DNA of 64,000 bases from Halopiger aswanensis (GTDB taxonomy: Archaea; Halobacteriota; Halobacteria; Halobacteriales; Natrialbaceae). Position 1 is the first letter of the stretch; the number at the start of each line of letters is the position of its first letter. The stretch spans positions 868,001-932,000 of the forward strand of contig NZ_RAPO01000002.1 in NCBI RefSeq assembly GCF_003610195.1, in the 5' to 3' direction. A program made the translations under genes and the position numbers. The notes below the pieces were generated by a model that saw only the letters and a program-made list of their open reading frames with translations, ran no database searches and had not been told where the DNA came from. This document shows, piece by piece, positions 1-9,178 of the stretch.

Positions 1-207
1 CAGCGCCATCGTAAACAGCGCGAACACCTGGCCGGTGAGGTTGCCCTGGTAGAACGAGAACGCGATCAGGTTGATGTTGGCCGCGTTCAGCATGAGTTCG
101 ACGGACATCAGGAACATCAGCGCGTTCCGACGGGTGAGGATGCCAAAGAGCCCGGTGCAGAACAGGGCCATCGACAGCAGCACGTAGTACTGCACTTCGA
201 CTGCCAT
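1..207 (-). CDS. nuoK: NADH dehydrogenase-like complex subunit K (NuoK), 3' end outside window
   Basis: The first 69 residues of a small membrane subunit of the respiratory complex I-like enzyme. The start reads MAVEVQYYVLLSMALFC and is followed by a segment with the family signature SVELMLNAANINLIAF, in which the Glu in the second helix is the conserved membrane glutamate of NuoK. The ATG overlaps the stop codon of the upstream nuoJ2 gene (ATGA), so it belongs to the same operon. About one third of the usual roughly 100 residues is missing because the window ends here. In haloarchaea this complex lacks NuoEFG and probably takes electrons from a donor other than NADH; that is family knowledge, not visible here. 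Confidence 0.93.
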   Translation of the reverse strand, partial: MAVEVQYYVLLSMALFCTGLFGILTRRNALMFLMSVELMLNAANINLIAFSFYQGNLTGQVFALFTMAL

Positions 208-662
208 CAGGCCTCACCTCCGTCGTCCGTTTCTCGGCCGGTCGTGCCGCCGTCGGTCGCGGTCCGCGACGGTTCGGCGGCCGTACTCGTCTCCGCGCCG
301 CCGGCCGTATCGGAACCGCGAGCGGCCAGCGCCGCCACCGGCTCGCCCGACTCCTCGCGCTTTGCCAGCACGAGCGAGGCGTCGAGCGCCGCGTCAAGCG
401 TCAGCGCGATCAGCAGGAACGCGGCGAGGAACGGCTCGGTTCCCGCGACGCCGCCGGCCGACTGCAACGGCTCGAGGTCGAACAGCGCGTAGCCGATCGC
501 GGCGGTGATCGAGGCGACCTCGAACCCGCCGTCGGCCATCGGCTCGAACGGCGTGTTCAGGACGACCAGCGCCATCAGCACGAAGAGGCCGACGGCGAGC
601 AGCCCCGGCGCGAGCGCCGCGCCGGAACTGAGTCGAAGTTGCGGTCGATTGCGTTTGCTCAT
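207..662 (-). CDS. nuoJ2: NuoJ C-terminal half (NuoJ2), membrane subunit
   Basis: A 151-residue protein with hydrophobic segments near residues 15-37 and 77-97, followed by a tail of about 50 residues rich in Thr, Gly, Ala and Glu that looks disordered. It sits between the N-terminal NuoJ half and NuoK, which is where the second half of a split NuoJ lies in haloarchaea. It overlaps both neighbours by four bases, which indicates translational coupling. The sequence is weakly conserved, so the call rests mainly on position and topology. The long polar tail adds nothing recognisable and may simply be lineage-specific. Confidence 0.8.
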   Translation of the reverse strand: MSKRNRPQLRLSSGAALAPGLLAVGLFVLMALVVLNTPFEPMADGGFEVASITAAIGYALFDLEPLQSAGGVAGTEPFLAAFLLIALTLDAALDASLVLAKREESGEPVAALAARGSDTAGGAETSTAAEPSRTATDGGTTGRETDDGGEA

Positions 663-943
663 GCCTGTACCACCTCGTCGGAGTCCGCGTCAGCGTCCGC
701 GTCCTCGCGCTGGGTCAGCATGACGGCGAACGTGATGAGGATGAGCACCCCGCCGACGTAGACGAGGATCTGCATCATGGCGACGAACTCGGCCGCCAGC
801 ATCACGAAGTGGACCGCCATGCTCATCAGCGCCACGCCGAGCATGAGCGCCGAATGCCAGGGGTCCCGCAGGAGGACCACGCCCAGCGCGCTGCCGATCG
901 TGACGAACGCGAACAGCGCGAATGCGATTTGCTCTGGTGTCAT
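659..943 (-). CDS. nuoJ1: NuoJ N-terminal half (NuoJ1), membrane subunit
   Basis: A 94-residue membrane protein with three hydrophobic helices. The segment EFVAMMQILVYVGGVLILITFAVML is the strongly conserved third helix of NuoJ, including the glycine pair that forms the pi-bulge region in complex I. A normal NuoJ is about 170-200 residues in one chain. Here the family is split into two genes, of which this is the first. It ends in a short acidic tail (repeated Asp-Ala). It overlaps nuoJ2 by four bases. About 95 bp without an obvious gene separate it from nuoI upstream. Confidence 0.9.
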   Translation of the reverse strand: MTPEQIAFALFAFVTIGSALGVVLLRDPWHSALMLGVALMSMAVHFVMLAAEFVAMMQILVYVGGVLILITFAVMLTQREDADADADSDEVVQA

Positions 944-1037
944 AGATGTCCTGTCGCTCGTACGCGTGTGCGTGTTACTGCTGTTCGTACCGGTCGCTCG
1001 TCTCGAGACCGTCGATGCCGTCGGGACCGAGCGCCCG

Positions 1038-1499
1038 TCACTGGTAATCGACCTCCCCTTCGCCTTCGCCGATCCACGCGCCCCGGTCGGGTTCGCGCGA
1101 CTCGAGCGGGTCGATGTCCTTGTACCACGGGACCGACTTCAGCTGCTCCTTGTTGTACACCAAGTCGTGTTTGGTGTCGCCGGTGAACTCGAAGTTCTGG
1201 GTGAGCAGGATGGCGTCGGTCGGGCACACCTCCTCGCAGAGCCGGCAGTAGACGCACTGCCCGATGTGGAGGTTGTACTGTTCGCCGTTGCGCTTGTCGT
1301 CCATCACGATCTGGATCGTATCGTTCGGACAGACGTTCTCGCACTGGCGACACCAGATACACCGCTCCTGGCTCCACTTGTGGACGCCGCGGAACCGCGG
1401 CGACACGTCGGGTGCCGTCTTCGGGTACTCCACCGTGAAGGTGGAGCCGTCCAGCGCGTGCTTCATCGTCGTTGCCATTGATTTGAGTAGTCCGATCAT
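1038..1499 (-). CDS. nuoI: NuoI, 2 x [4Fe-4S] ferredoxin-like subunit
   Basis: A 153-residue iron-sulfur subunit that carries electrons toward the quinone site. Two classic ferredoxin motifs are visible: CIWCRQCENVCP and CVYCRLCEEVCP, each C-x2-C-x2-C-x3-C-P, for two [4Fe-4S] clusters. I chose the ATG at 1499 (MIGLLKSMATTMKHALDG) because it gives the usual NuoI length and overlaps the nuoH stop. The longer upstream reading frame lies inside nuoH. It belongs to the same minus-strand operon. The C-terminus is acidic (GEGEGEVDYQ), as expected for a salt-in organism. Confidence 0.96.
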   Translation of the reverse strand: MIGLLKSMATTMKHALDGSTFTVEYPKTAPDVSPRFRGVHKWSQERCIWCRQCENVCPNDTIQIVMDDKRNGEQYNLHIGQCVYCRLCEEVCPTDAILLTQNFEFTGDTKHDLVYNKEQLKSVPWYKDIDPLESREPDRGAWIGEGEGEVDYQ

Positions 1500-2599
1500 G
1501 CGATCACCCCAACGATTGCCGCAGTCAGTCCGAGGTTCGCAAAGGAAAGGACCAGCAGTCCCTTCCAGCCGATTTCGATCAGTTGGTCGATGCGGACGCG
1601 CGGGATGGCCGATCGCAGCCACTGGGTCAGCAGGAACGCCGCCCAGATCTTCACGATGAACCAAACGATACCCAGCCCCTCGGGGCCCGGTCCGGCCGGC
1701 CCGCCGAGGAAGATCGTCGCGATGATCGCCCCGCCGAGGAAGATGTGGAGGAACTCGCCGAGGTAGACGAGCACGAAGTACACAGAGGAGTACTCGGTCT
1801 GGTACCCCGCGATGAGTTCCGCCGGCGCCTCGGGCATGTCGAACGGGTTCCGGCCGACCTCAGCGAAGTTCGCGATCAGGAACAGCACGAACGCGAACGG
1901 GTTCACCAGCGCGAACCACGCCGGAATCCCCCACTCGAGGCCGGGGATCGTAAACAGCGTCGTCTGGTTCTGGACGGCGACGATCTCGCTCATGCGCAGC
2001 GAGCCCGCAAAGAGCACGACAGACATGCCGGTGACGACCAGCGGGATCTCGTAGGCGATGTTCTGTGCGACCGCGCGCAGGCCGCCCAGCAGCGAGTACT
2101 TGTTGTCCGACGCGTAGCCGGCCATCACCAGCCCGACCGACGCGATCCCGGAGATCGCGAAGGCGTAGGCCAGTCCCACTTCGGGATCGGCGAGGTGGAC
2201 GCCGCTCCCCATCGGGATGACGGCGAAGCCGAGCAGCGCCGACCCCGCGACGACGACCGGCGCGAGGTCGTAGGCCGGTCGGTCCGCGTTCTCGGGAATG
2301 ATCAACTCCTTCGAGAGCAGGCGGACGGAGTCGGCGACGATGATCAGGACGCCGCCCGGACCGAGGTGATTGACCGCGATACGGTCCGTGAACGCGGCCG
2401 TAATCTTTCGCTTCGCCCAGGGACCGGCGACGCCGGTCATCGCGAGCATCAGGTTGCCGACGATGAACGCCGCGATGAACGTCGCGACCAGTTCGCCGGC
2501 GAGCCCGAACCCGCTCAGGCCGGTGAGTTCGCCGATCCGCTCGGGGAGCAGTACCGTCTCGTCGCTTGCGGTCTGCAGTGGGATCGTCGCCGCGTTCAT
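1496..2599 (-). CDS. nuoH: NuoH, quinone-site membrane subunit
   Basis: A 367-residue polytopic membrane protein of the complex I-like enzyme, with about eight or nine hydrophobic helices. Recognisable family stretches include GPGGVLIIVADSVRLL (residues about 81-96), NPFAFVLFLIANFAEVGRNPFDMPEAPAEL in the long acidic cytoplasmic loop that contacts the quinone cavity, and the FDMPEAPAEL signature itself. Length matches the family. The start overlaps the nuoCD stop by four bases and the stop overlaps nuoI, so the genes are translationally coupled. Confidence 0.96.
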   Translation of the reverse strand: MNAATIPLQTASDETVLLPERIGELTGLSGFGLAGELVATFIAAFIVGNLMLAMTGVAGPWAKRKITAAFTDRIAVNHLGPGGVLIIVADSVRLLSKELIIPENADRPAYDLAPVVVAGSALLGFAVIPMGSGVHLADPEVGLAYAFAISGIASVGLVMAGYASDNKYSLLGGLRAVAQNIAYEIPLVVTGMSVVLFAGSLRMSEIVAVQNQTTLFTIPGLEWGIPAWFALVNPFAFVLFLIANFAEVGRNPFDMPEAPAELIAGYQTEYSSVYFVLVYLGEFLHIFLGGAIIATIFLGGPAGPGPEGLGIVWFIVKIWAAFLLTQWLRSAIPRVRIDQLIEIGWKGLLVLSFANLGLTAAIVGVIA

Positions 2600-4248
2600 C
2601 GATCCACCTCCCCGAGCACGATGTCTAAGCTACCGAGCGATGCGATCAGGTCGGGGACGTACTCCCCTTCGGACATCTCCGGCAGCACCTGCAGGTTCGA
2701 GAAGCACGGACTCCGGATCTTGAACCGGGCCGGCTTGTCGGTGCCGTCCGAGCGCATGTAGATGCCGAGTTCGCCCTTCGCAGCCTCGACGGCGCGGTAG
2801 GTCTCGGCGTCGGCGTCCGGCTTCAGGGTGCGGGGCACGTTGGCCTGTACCTCGCGCTCGTCTTCGGGCCACTCCTCGAGCAGGTCGAGACACTGCTCGA
2901 TGATCTTGGCCGACTCTTCGACTTCCTCCATGCGAGCGAGCACGCGGGCGTAGTTGTCACAGCCCTCGCGCGTGACGACGTCCCACTCCAAGTTCTCGTA
3001 GTAGCCGTAGGGATCGTCGCGTCGGAGGTCGTAGTCGATGCCGGACGCGCGGGCGACCGGGCCCGTACAGCCGTACTGTTTGGCTACCTCGGGCTCGATG
3101 ACGCCGGTGTCGATACACCGGGTCTGGAAGATCTCGTTCGAGGTGACCATGTCGTGGTACTCGTCGACCTTCGCGGGGAGTTCGTCGAGGAAGTCCCGGG
3201 TCTTCTCGATGAACTCCTCGCGGGGTTCGGGCAGGTCCCACGCGACCCCGCCGACGCGGAAGTAGTTGAACATCATCCGCTGGCCGGTCAGGTCCTCGAG
3301 AATGTCCTGGACGACCTCGCGGTCGCGGAAGGTGTACATGAAGATGGCCGTGAACTCGCCGTAGACGTCCAGCGCGAAGGTACCGAGCGCGAGCATGTGC
3401 GAGGCGATCCGGCAGAGTTCGGCCCCCATGGTCCGGATGACCTGCGCGTACTCGGGGACCTCGATGTCCGCCATGTCCTCGATCGCCCGCGCGTAGGCCC
3501 ACTCGTTTAGCAGCCCCGAGGAGACGTAGTCCCAGCGGTCGGGGTAGGGCATGATCTGGTGGCGGTAGGTGCCCTCCTGGCACATCTGCTCCTCACAGCG
3601 GTGGAGGTAGCCGATGTCCGGGTCGACGTCGACGACGGTCTCGCCGTCGAGCACCGTCTCGACGTGGAGCACGCCGTGGGTCGCCGGGTGGTGCGGACCG
3701 ATGTTCAGGAACATCGTGTCCGACTCGGCGTCCTCGTGATCCGGCTGGATCGGGTTCGCGTGCTCGGAAAGCGTGACGACCTGCGGTTTCGTCTGGTCGT
3801 AGTCGTCCGAGAGCGGATGCCCCTGCCACGTCTCGGGCAGCAGAATGCGCCGCAGGTCCGGGTGGTCGGCGTACTCGATGCCGACGAGGTCGTAGGCCTC
3901 TCGCTCGTGCCAGTCGGCGGTGCGGAACACCGGCTCCGCGCTCTCGCTGACCGGATCCGACCGCGTCGTCGGGACGACGATGCTCACCTCGTCGGTCGGA
4001 TCGCTGTACTTCTTGAGGTGGTAGATCGATTCGTACCGATCGTCGTACTGCTGTGCGGTGACACACGAGAGGTGATCGTAGCCGGCCTGCTCACGGAGAT
4101 CGAACAGGACGTCCTGCACCTCGTCCGGATTGATGACGAACGCGGGCGCGTTCATGTGGTCGTCGCGCCCGATCGCGCGATCCCCGATCAGCGCCTCGAG
4201 GTCGTCCTCGGTGAGCTGGTCCGGCTGTCGTTCGATGCCCGTACTCAT
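2596..4248 (-). CDS. nuoCD: NuoCD fusion, peripheral-arm subunit
   Basis: A 550-residue fusion. Residues about 30-165 are NuoC (30 kDa subunit), with ERETYDLVGI-like sequence HEREAYDLVGIEYADHPDLR. Residues about 178-550 are NuoD (49 kDa subunit), with LNIGPHHPATHGVLH near residue 178, RTMGAELCRIASHMLALG and a C-terminal DIVLGEVDR, the usual end of NuoD. The fusion is known in several archaea and bacteria. The NuoD His and Asp residues near the quinone head group lie in the HPATHG stretch. It overlaps nuoB by four bases. Confidence 0.96.
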   Translation of the reverse strand: MSTGIERQPDQLTEDDLEALIGDRAIGRDDHMNAPAFVINPDEVQDVLFDLREQAGYDHLSCVTAQQYDDRYESIYHLKKYSDPTDEVSIVVPTTRSDPVSESAEPVFRTADWHEREAYDLVGIEYADHPDLRRILLPETWQGHPLSDDYDQTKPQVVTLSEHANPIQPDHEDAESDTMFLNIGPHHPATHGVLHVETVLDGETVVDVDPDIGYLHRCEEQMCQEGTYRHQIMPYPDRWDYVSSGLLNEWAYARAIEDMADIEVPEYAQVIRTMGAELCRIASHMLALGTFALDVYGEFTAIFMYTFRDREVVQDILEDLTGQRMMFNYFRVGGVAWDLPEPREEFIEKTRDFLDELPAKVDEYHDMVTSNEIFQTRCIDTGVIEPEVAKQYGCTGPVARASGIDYDLRRDDPYGYYENLEWDVVTREGCDNYARVLARMEEVEESAKIIEQCLDLLEEWPEDEREVQANVPRTLKPDADAETYRAVEAAKGELGIYMRSDGTDKPARFKIRSPCFSNLQVLPEMSEGEYVPDLIASLGSLDIVLGEVDR

Positions 4249-4952
4249 GGTGAATCAGCCCAGTTGTACCGCATGACGAGGTCGTCCTCGTCGATCTCGC
4301 TCGCGAGCTTCTGCACCAGTTCGTCCTCGGGGAGATCGCCGAACTCCTCGAGTTCGTACGGCTTGACGACGACGGGCGAGGACTCCCCGTTCTGGATCCG
4401 CTCCTGAAGCTTGAGGACGCCGTACAGCAGCGCCTCGGGACGGGGCGGACAGCCCGGAACGTGAATGTCGACGGGGATGATCTCCTCGGCGCCCTTCACG
4501 ACGTTGTAGCCCTTCTGGAAGGGACCGCCGGAGATCGTACACGACCCCATCCCGACGACGAACTTGGGTTCGGGCATCTGGTCGTAGACGCGCTTCATGC
4601 GCGGCCCGAACTTCGAGACGATCGTCCCGGGGACGATCATCACGTCGGCCTGCCGCGGCGACGCGCGCGGGACGCCGGCCCCGTAGCGGTCGAGGTCGTG
4701 TTTGATCGCGTACGTGTGCATCATCTCGATGCTGCAGCACGCGATCCCGAACTGCAGCATGAACATCGAGTTCCCGCGAACCCAGTTCATGAACTCGTCG
4801 AACTTCGTGAGGATGAACGGCGACGCGCCGAACGCCTCGCGAAGCTTCGAGTTGAATCTGTCGTCGACGCCCTCACCGATTCGGGAGTCGCGGGTGTCCG
4901 TCGACGGTGCGGTGCTGCCGTGGATCTGCTGTTTGGGTTCGTCGCTACTCAT
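4245..4952 (-). CDS. nuoB: NuoB, N2 cluster subunit
   Basis: A 235-residue peripheral subunit that holds the terminal [4Fe-4S] cluster N2. The tandem cysteines are in FGIACCSIEMMH (residues about 70-81), the next ligand is in VVGMGSCTISGG, and the last is in VDIHVPGCPPRPEALLYG; together these are the four conserved N2 cysteines. The first 45 residues and the last 45 are acidic extensions compared with bacterial NuoB. It overlaps nuoA upstream and nuoCD downstream by four bases each. Confidence 0.97.
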   Translation of the reverse strand: MSSDEPKQQIHGSTAPSTDTRDSRIGEGVDDRFNSKLREAFGASPFILTKFDEFMNWVRGNSMFMLQFGIACCSIEMMHTYAIKHDLDRYGAGVPRASPRQADVMIVPGTIVSKFGPRMKRVYDQMPEPKFVVGMGSCTISGGPFQKGYNVVKGAEEIIPVDIHVPGCPPRPEALLYGVLKLQERIQNGESSPVVVKPYELEEFGDLPEDELVQKLASEIDEDDLVMRYNWADSP

Positions 4953-5362
4953 AGTCGGTCAGTATCGCCTTCCACCTGCCGCGGTGTCTGTGCCCACTGT
5001 ACTGCACCGTTGCGCCACGCCCACGCGAGCCCGACGAGGAGGATGGCAACGAACGCGACCATCGGTCCGAGGATCTCGAGCAGCGAAACGGCATCCGATT
5101 CAACAGCCTCTCGATATACGACCGCCCATGGGAACAGCAGGACGGTCTCGATATCGAAGACGAGGAACAGAAGCGCAACCATGTAGTATTGGATGTTGAA
5201 CCGGACGCGCGTTCCGCCGGTCGGAACCTCGCCACTCTCGTAGGTGGCACGTTTGCTCGTTTCGGGGACGGTCGGCCGCAGGAGGTACGATACCGCCATC
5301 ATCCCGAACGGTATCAGCAATCCCACGAGCGCTAACGCCCCGATCGCTATCCAGTCGTTCAT
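4949..5362 (-). CDS. nuoA: NuoA, membrane subunit and first gene of the nuo operon
   Basis: A 137-residue membrane protein with three helices. The signature YESGEVPTGGTRVRFNIQYY and LFLVFDIETVLLFPWA is diagnostic of NuoA/ND3; it includes the acidic residue in the second helix and the loop known to move in complex I. It is the first gene of the operon, so the promoter should lie in the AT-richer gap 5363-5623. A TTATG-like element on the minus strand at about 5394-5400 is a possible TATA box for a nearly leaderless message, but this is weak. Confidence 0.95.
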   Translation of the reverse strand: MNDWIAIGALALVGLLIPFGMMAVSYLLRPTVPETSKRATYESGEVPTGGTRVRFNIQYYMVALLFLVFDIETVLLFPWAVVYREAVESDAVSLLEILGPMVAFVAILLVGLAWAWRNGAVQWAQTPRQVEGDTDRL

Positions 5363-5623
5363 CTACGTAACGTTCGGAGGTTGAAACCGCACGCACATAA
5401 GGGTTGATTGTTCGATTTCCGGGTCAATACGGGCCAAACGGTGGCTTCCGCGCCCTAATACGCGCTAAATTAATCGCCCTAGTACCATACTAATCGGTAC
5501 AAAAAGTGACCGAACGGGTAATCAGGGGTTACCGATGCGACTGATGGCGGTGTCAGCGCTCGAGACGACCGAACGGGATCTTACCGCAAAGTCGGCCGCG
5601 ATCCATCGACCTCGAGCGGAGCC
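5363..5623. other. Intergenic gap between nuoA and purE
   Basis: A 261-bp gap with more A and T than its surroundings (about 5391-5520), so it probably holds the nuo promoter. I see no convincing gene. Short plus-strand frames here run into purE antisense and have no start signal. Confidence 0.5.
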
Positions 5624-6262
5624 CTACTGCTCCCCGTCCCGGAACGCCGGCGTTCCTTCGTCGTGGAGCCGGCGGGAGACGTCGCCGACGCCCTCGCGAA
5701 GACCCTCGTGGTACGACACCAGCCGTTCCCGGACCTCGTCGTGCCGGCGCGCGAGGATCTGGGCTGCCGAGAGCGCGGCGTTGAAGGACTTGCCGGCGTC
5801 GACCGCCACGAGCGGCGCCCCGGTGGGCATCCCGATGACGCTGTCGACGGACTTCTCCTGGACCGGCACGCCGATGACCGGCAGCGGGTACGCGATCGAT
5901 GCGGTCATGTTCGGCAGGTCCGCGGATTTCCCGCCCGCGCCGGCGATGATGACCTCGAGACCGCGCTCCTCGGCCGTCTCGGCGTAGGCGGTCATCAGGT
6001 CCGGCGTCCGGTGGGCGGAGGTGACGTAGGTTTCGAAGGTGAACCGCTCCGCCGGCGGGTTCTCGTAGTCGGTCTGCTCGGCGAAGCCGAGTTCGTCGAC
6101 GAAGGCGTCGTAGGCCCCGCGGCGCCGGCCGCCGGTCATCATCGTCTCGAGGTCCGAGTCGCTGCCCATCACGATGCCGACGTCGGGGGTCTCTTCGTCC
6201 GGGCGATCCTGCTGGGCTTCCTCGTGCAGTCGATCGATGAGGTCGGAAACGCTGTCTGCCAT
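5624..6262 (-). CDS. purE: PurE, N5-carboxyaminoimidazole ribonucleotide mutase
   Basis: Catalyses a step of purine synthesis that moves the carboxyl group of N5-CAIR to the ring carbon, giving CAIR. Class I PurE motifs are present: VGIVMGSDSDLETM near residue 28, YVTSAHRTPD near residue 79 (the catalytic His is in SAHR) and IIAGAGGKSADLPNM near residue 104. The chain of 212 residues is longer than bacterial PurE (about 165) because of an acidic N-terminal extension, a short insert after the GSDSD motif and a C-terminal extension. It lies 12 bp downstream of purK in the same direction, so PurK feeds its product to PurE from one transcript. Confidence 0.96.
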   Translation of the reverse strand: MADSVSDLIDRLHEEAQQDRPDEETPDVGIVMGSDSDLETMMTGGRRRGAYDAFVDELGFAEQTDYENPPAERFTFETYVTSAHRTPDLMTAYAETAEERGLEVIIAGAGGKSADLPNMTASIAYPLPVIGVPVQEKSVDSVIGMPTGAPLVAVDAGKSFNAALSAAQILARRHDEVRERLVSYHEGLREGVGDVSRRLHDEGTPAFRDGEQ

Positions 6263-6274
6263 GAGTGGATTACG

Positions 6275-7492
6275 CTAGTGGTCGCCTGTGAACGTCACGG
6301 AGTCCTCGAGTTCCCGGGCCGTCTCGAGCAGGTCCTCGACGTCGGTTGCGTCGTCGCGCGCGCAGACGGTGACGTGGCCCATCTTCCGCAGGGGCCGGGT
6401 CTCGCGCTTGCCGTACCAGTGGAGGTGCGCCGCGGGCGTTTCGTGAATTTTCTCGACGCCGTGTAGCGCCGCCTTCTGGGACTCTTCGACGTCACCGAGC
6501 AGGTTCGTCATCACGGTCGGGGACCGGAGGTCGGTCGCGGCCAGCGGCCAGCCGAGCACCGCGCGGACGTGCTGCTCGAACTGGGAGCTGTGTGCGCCTT
6601 CGATCGTCCAGTGACCCGAGTTGTGCGGTCGCGGGGCGATCTCGTTGAGCAGGATCTCGCCGTCCTCTCGCGGACTCTGTCCGCTCGAGTTTTCCGAGGC
6701 GCGTGGCGCCTCGCTCGTTTCGAACAACTCGATGCCGTAGACGCCCCGTCCGTCCATCACCTCGAGGACGTCCTCGGCGACCTCGCGGGCCCGTTGCTCG
6801 GCGGCGTCGCTCGAGCGCGCGGGGACGATCGTCTCCCGGAGGATCTCGTCGACGTGGACGTTCTCCCCGATCGGGAAGGCGGCGGTCTCGTCGTAGCCCT
6901 TGACCGCGATGACCGAGACCTCGCGCTCGAACTCGACGAACGCCTCGACCATCGCCGGGCCGGCGACCGACTCGAGAGCGTCTTCAGCCTCATCTTTCGA
7001 TTCGACGGGGACGTTCCCCCGTCCGTCGTAGCCGCCGGTCCGAGCTTTGAGCATGACCGGCGCGCCGTAGTCGTCGATCGCCTCGCGAACGTCGTCGGCG
7101 TCGTCGACCTCGCGGAACGGCGGCACCGGCACGCCCGCGGCCTCGAGTTCCCGCTTCTGGACGAGCTTGTCGTGGATCGTCTCGAGCGTCGCGGGCTTCG
7201 GGTGGACCGGCGTCCCCGAGTCCTCGCTGACGCGCTCTAAGACGTCCTGATCGGCCAGTTCGATTTCGAAAGTCAAAACGTCCGCCCGCGCGGCGAGTTC
7301 GCGGATTCCGGCCTCGTCGTCGAAGTCCGCGACGACCTGATCGCGCGCGACGGGCGCGGCCGGACAGTCCGGCGTCGGATCGAGCACGACCACCTCGACG
7401 CCGAGCGGTGCGGCCGCCTCGGCGAGCATTCGCCCGAGCTGTCCCCCGCCGACCACGCCGAGCGTCGGGCCCGGCGTCTGGAGCGTCGTCAT
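6275..7492 (-). CDS. purK: PurK, N5-carboxyaminoimidazole ribonucleotide synthase
   Basis: ATP-grasp enzyme that carboxylates AIR with bicarbonate to N5-CAIR, the substrate of PurE just downstream. The N-terminus shows the nucleotide-binding start LGVVGGGQLGRMLAEAA. Later the ATP-grasp core appears, with MLKARTGGYDGRGN near residue 148 and EILLNEIAPRPHNSGHWTIE near residue 280. The 405 residues are slightly longer than usual because of an insert with SENSSGQSPREDGE just before the metal-binding strand. The order purK-purE with a 12-bp gap indicates one operon. Confidence 0.96.
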   Translation of the reverse strand: MTTLQTPGPTLGVVGGGQLGRMLAEAAAPLGVEVVVLDPTPDCPAAPVARDQVVADFDDEAGIRELAARADVLTFEIELADQDVLERVSEDSGTPVHPKPATLETIHDKLVQKRELEAAGVPVPPFREVDDADDVREAIDDYGAPVMLKARTGGYDGRGNVPVESKDEAEDALESVAGPAMVEAFVEFEREVSVIAVKGYDETAAFPIGENVHVDEILRETIVPARSSDAAEQRAREVAEDVLEVMDGRGVYGIELFETSEAPRASENSSGQSPREDGEILLNEIAPRPHNSGHWTIEGAHSSQFEQHVRAVLGWPLAATDLRSPTVMTNLLGDVEESQKAALHGVEKIHETPAAHLHWYGKRETRPLRKMGHVTVCARDDATDVEDLLETARELEDSVTFTGDH

Positions 7493-7674
7493 TTGACGGC
7501 GGTTCTCGGCGCCCGCGCTTAAGGATTCTCAATCGTCACTGATTCCCGACCGCCCTCGCGGCTCGAGGCTGAACTCGGTCGGTTTCCGCGCGCTCGAGGG
7601 GAGCAACGACCGAGTGACGGGCGGCCGATCGCTTATCGATATCGCGAGCCGCGAAACTGCGCAGGGAAAATCCG

Positions 7675-8796
7675 TTAGTCGTCGCTCTCGGCGGTCGACG
7701 GAGAACCGTCGGTGCTCTCGGCACCGGCATCATCGTCGACCACGCTATCGACGCTAACCCCCTCCCAGTCGTGGTCCGCGTGGTAGCCCTCGCGCTCCTT
7801 CGCGCTGTCGGCGACGCGGATGAACTCGGCCTTCTCCCGGGCTGCGGGAACCGTGTGCCCACCGCAGTAGGACAGCCCCGACTGGATGCCCGCACAGAAC
7901 TCTTTGACGACGTCGGCGACCGGCCCCTTGTAGGGCGTCAGCGCCTCGACGCCCTCGTCGGCGCGGACGTTCTCTTCCTTGTCGTCGCGGTTCTCCGCGG
8001 CGGTCGTGGTCGCCATCCCGCGCGAGCGCTTGTACTTCGTGCCCTCGACCTCGACGACCGCGCCGGGCGCCTCCGCCGTGCCGGCGAAGAGGCTGCCCAT
8101 CATCACCGTGTCGGCGCCCGCCATCAGCGCCTTCACCGCGTCGCCGGAGGTGCGGATCCCGCCGTCCGCGCAGACGGTGACGCCGTGCTCCTCGGCGGCG
8201 TCCGCGCAGTCGTCGACGGCCGTCAGCTGCGGCACGCCGGCGCCCGCGACCTTCCGCGTCGTACAGTGCGAGCCCGGTCCGATGCCGACCTTCACGCAGT
8301 CCGCACCGGCTGCGGCGAGGTCCTCGACGCCTTCGGGCGTGGCGACGTTGCCCGCGACGAGGTCCGTGTCCGGGAACTCCTCGTGGATCTCTTCGACGGC
8401 CTCGAGCGTCCGCTCCAAGTGGCCGTGGGCGACGTCGATTACGAGCGCGTCGACGCCGGCTTCGACCAGGGCGGCGCTGCGCGCGATGTGGTCCTCGTTG
8501 ATCCCGACGGCGGCGGCGACCCGTTCGCCGGCGTCCTTTACCGACGCGACCTGCTCGGCCTGCTCCTCGGGCGTCAGGAAGCGGTGAATGACCCCGATTC
8601 CGCCGTGTCGCGAGAGCTCGATCGCCAGCTCGGTCTCGGTGACCGTGTCCATCGCCGCGGAGACCAGCGGCGTCTCGAGCTCGAGGCTCGGTGTGAAATT
8701 CGTCTCGAGATCGACGTTGCTACGGCTGTCGACGGGCGAGCGCTTCGGCACGAGCAGCACGTCGCCGTAACTCAATCCGGTGCGAAGGTTGTCCAT
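7675..8796 (-). CDS. IMP dehydrogenase / GMP reductase family protein without CBS domains
   Basis: A 373-residue TIM-barrel enzyme of purine nucleotide interconversion. The start [25 protein letters not shown] and the segment [12 protein letters not shown] are typical of the family. The catalytic cysteine loop is [20 protein letters not shown] at about residues 170-190, and a flap-like [18 protein letters not shown] follows. Full IMP dehydrogenases carry a CBS pair between strand 2 and helix 2; here it is absent and the chain goes straight on. The CBS-less layout also fits GMP reductase. The reaction direction cannot be decided from sequence by eye. A disordered acidic tail ends the protein. 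Confidence 0.85.
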   Translation of the reverse strand: MDNLRTGLSYGDVLLVPKRSPVDSRSNVDLETNFTPSLELETPLVSAAMDTVTETELAIELSRHGGIGVIHRFLTPEEQAEQVASVKDAGERVAAAVGINEDHIARSAALVEAGVDALVIDVAHGHLERTLEAVEEIHEEFPDTDLVAGNVATPEGVEDLAAAGADCVKVGIGPGSHCTTRKVAGAGVPQLTAVDDCADAAEEHGVTVCADGGIRTSGDAVKALMAGADTVMMGSLFAGTAEAPGAVVEVEGTKYKRSRGMATTTAAENRDDKEENVRADEGVEALTPYKGPVADVVKEFCAGIQSGLSYCGGHTVPAAREKAEFIRVADSAKEREGYHADHDWEGVSVDSVVDDDAGAESTDGSPSTAESDD

Positions 8797-8966
8797 GACC
8801 CCTCCGTATTCGGGGATCTATTCGGATAAAGGCCTCGGCTTCGTTAGGGACTGCGCGGGTGTGGTCGAGGCTCTCAATGATCGACTGTGGTTCTGTATTC
8901 GCAACGAATGCCCAGGTCTCACGAACCGGCAACTACCGAACACGGCAAACCTAAGAAATATGATAG

Positions 8967-9069
8967 TAGTCCCGGGCGGATTCGAACCGCCGTCATGGGC
9001 TGTCTTCCGTGACGGAACGAACCGAACACGTCCAAAGGCCCATATGATTGGCCACTACACCACGGGACT
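8967..9069 (-). tRNA. tRNA-Gln(UUG) with an intron of about 30 nt
   Basis: On the minus strand the acceptor stem AGTCCCG (start 9069) pairs with CGGGACT (ending at 8968), with A as discriminator at 8967. The T arm reads GGCGG-TTCGAAT-CCGCC. The anticodon stem TGGGC/GCCCA (9042-9038 and 9000-8996) encloses a loop with anticodon UUG. An insertion of about 30 nt (roughly 9031-9002) lies one base after the anticodon, the usual archaeal intron position. No CCA is encoded. Confidence 0.9.
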
Positions 9070-9178
9070 TCACACTCCGTTCGAAGCCCCGTGTCGTTCG
9101 CAGTTCCTGCGGAACTGCTCACCACCACGGGACTCCGCGGACCTCACTCGCCGAGTAGACCGTGGTCGCACAATAGTG

